Shown piece by piece: positions 62,333 through 64,000 of a stretch of DNA of 64,000 nucleotides. Numbering within the stretch: the first letter of the stretch is position 1; each line of letters starts with the position of its first letter. The DNA comes from Crambe crambe (taxonomy: Eukaryota; Porifera; Demospongiae; Poecilosclerida; Crambeidae). The stretch lies in NCBI GenBank assembly GCA_963924555.1, contig OZ004582.1, positions 9,457,927 to 9,521,926 of the forward strand. The letters are read 5' to 3'. Below the pieces are notes generated by a model. That model ran no database searches, had not been told where the DNA came from, and saw only the letters and a program-made list of their open reading frames with translations. The translations under genes and the position numbers were made by a program.

Positions 62333-64000
62333 CTACTCTGTAAGTGCACGCGCGAAAAAATCTGTTTGAGAGCCGTGACGTATCGTGACGTTTTGCGCAT
62401 GCCCCCCACCAAATCTTTGGGCAATTGAAACAGGATCATGTATTGGATTTGACCAGACTCTTTCCTTCCCTCGCGGTTGGTAAAGGGTCGGGCCCGCGAG
62501 ACTACTCAACACCATGGTCGTCGTTTATGGCAATATGGGAGACGGGATCTACAAATTCACATCCCAGGTATAATGTGTACTTATATAGGTAGCGATCCTG
62601 TACCAAATTTAAAAGAGCTGCTTTGTATAGCTGGTGACCCTTTACCGAATCACTATTGGCGATACTTTACCAAAATCACTATGTTGGTGGTGACCCTTTA
62701 CCATAATGTGAAGTCACATTGTTACTCAAAAATTATTTTGTGGTATATGTTATGACCCTTTTACTATCTATATAACATGTAGCTATCAGATAAAGATGTC
62801 AGTCTACTGGAGGAGAGGATAAAATGCTCGGGGATCAAGCCTCCATCATCTGTGACTCCACCCCCTGGCTCCTCCTCTGCTGCAAAACCCCAGGATCAGC
62901 AGCCGACTGACAAAAAATCTCATGGCAAGTAAGTATGGGGAGAAATCAGGAGAAAATAATGATCTCTCTCCCTCCCTCTCTGACCGTAATTATACAAATG
63001 GCTTTTCATTATTTATTATTATTATTTTTTTGAATTTATTTATTGAAGAGAGTGAGAAAGTAATTTAAACTTGAATTTGTAGATCCAAGCTTGCTTCGGA
63101 TCAAACTTCAACTGCTGAATCAACAGCTTCAAGTAGCGAACGAAAACTCGTCACACCAGATCAACCAGCTATTGAAGAAGCACAACTAGAGCCCCCTCCT
63201 CCCGTGGTTCCTGCCCCTGAGCCCCGGAGACCTGGAACCGTTCCAGGACCTTTCAAACTCAACTTCAACTATAAGAAGATGATGGAGACCATGAGCACTC
63301 GCACTGACAAAACTGTAGGACTGAAGACAGAACTGAGCAAAGAACAAGCAGCTCTCTTGGAGGAACCACCTGTCGATATGCCACAGCTTGTTTCAAAGTA
63401 AACAATATTATTTTACAATGACCTTTGCTTGTAGTGTTAGTGTTTATGATCGTTGTAGACACAAAGATTTACAAAATATAGCAAAATTCTGAAACTGAAG
63501 AGTGGAAAGGAAAATGATAAAAAACAGCTGATCCCGAGTGATAGAGGTTCCACTGTATTGTCATACAATGGCCAATTATTTTTTAATAATACAGGTGGTC
63601 GGGTTTTCCCTTGATGTTTACTAAGTACAGTATAGATTAGAGATTTTAAATAACATGACAATTGTTCAGGTTTTCCCTATGTACAGAGATTTGAATTTGG
63701 CGAATAGCAAAATTCTAAAAATATAAATGACCTGCCTACCACATGTTAGGTACATGAATCCATCCTATCCTGTGAACCTCTCCCCCACGAGAATGGCCAG
63801 CACCTCCGCTGCCATCAACTACATCATCTCCCAAATCACCAGCAGTGACCACACCACCAGTTCTAAGGCCATCAGGCAGGTATGTCAGGAGGGAGGGAAG
63901 AACAAGAGAGCCTTGGGAAAATAGTTAAACTACGTTTTACCATACTACCATATTAATTGCAATCCTATTGATTAAGTATAGTTGTATAGCTAAATTTTAT

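Larger units (their letters stand above)
56747..62504. mobile_element. 5,758-bp DNA transposon encoding a HECT E3 ligase and a DDE transposase
   Basis: The ends are inverted repeats of about 70 bp: left TAGTCTCGCGGGCCAGACCC, right reverse-complemented TAGTCTCGCGGGCCCGACCC. The perfect 9-bp direct repeat CTCAACACC flanks it (56738-56746, 62505-62513); the uninterrupted site exists at 33356-33364. A second inner inverted pair (about 56935-57000 against 61985-62060, both containing GCGGAATCCGCCAAAAATAC) suggests the arms were once longer. The right arm has extra sequence (62065-62330). Subterminal arrays of AATCGATT-rich motifs follow. Two convergent spliced genes fill the interior. Confidence 0.92.
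56615..63879 (+). pseudogene. Third partial copy of CKAP5 (TOG5 end to C-terminal domain), split by a transposon
   Basis: Copies: 56618-56746 plus 62505-62567 (of exon 33225-33418, 5' truncated at about 33247, with small insertions near 56638 and 56724 that break frame, and a 5.8-kb transposon in the middle), 62783-62928 (of 33634-33779), 63083-63397 (of 33934-34248) and 63750-63879 (of 34601-34730). Bases 62505-64000 follow 33356-34851 with very few differences, so the duplication is recent. It continues past the window end. Confidence 0.88.

Overview
The window is eukaryotic nuclear DNA from an early-branching animal. Genes have many short GT-AG introns, there is no operon structure, and the protein families present (XMAP215/CKAP5, RING-TRAF-MATH, TRIM-NHL, GT14 glycosyltransferase) are animal families. 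The expanded TRAF-like and TRIM-NHL genes, compact introns and dense small DNA transposons suggest a sponge, possibly a demosponge such as Amphimedon. That is an inference; no species marker was tested.

The backbone is one long + strand gene, the microtubule polymerase XMAP215/ch-TOG (CKAP5). I could place 31 exons in continuous frame from 206 to the stop at 39104, about 1690 residues, from the end of TOG2 to the C-terminus; the N-terminal part lies upstream of the window. Two introns hold other genes. Intron 1148-23180 contains eight frame-intact antisense RING/TRAF-zinc-finger/MATH genes in tandem, plus relics and MITEs. Intron 27507-33002 contains, on the same strand, an intronless TRIM-NHL gene with a filamin repeat and an intronless TRAF-like gene.

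Downstream, 39.1-41.8 kb carries an antisense GT14 (core-2 GlcNAc-transferase-like) gene. The segment from about 36.03 to 41.88 kb is then repeated in tandem at about 41.88-52.96 kb. The CKAP5 exons in this copy are decayed, the GT14 copy is intact, and a nest of DNA transposons has entered it. A third block, 55.06-64.0 kb, joins a copy of one TRAF gene (8.77-10.37 kb) to a nearly identical copy of CKAP5 exons (33.25 kb onward).

The most unusual item sits inside the third block. A 5,758-bp DNA transposon (56747-62504) with terminal inverted repeats and a perfect 9-bp target duplication splits a CKAP5 exon copy. It carries two convergent, frame-intact spliced genes: a HECT ubiquitin ligase of about 689 residues with a putative zinc finger, a ubiquitin-interacting-type motif and an intact active-site cysteine; and a DDE transposase of about 489 residues resembling IS3-type integrases. 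A 460-bp MITE at 10465-10924 has the same terminal sequence and the same 9-bp duplication length.

Six of nine TRAF paralogues use a GC-AG intron between the RING and zinc-finger exons, and CKAP5 has two GC-AG introns. All domain names come from reading motifs by eye; no database search was possible.
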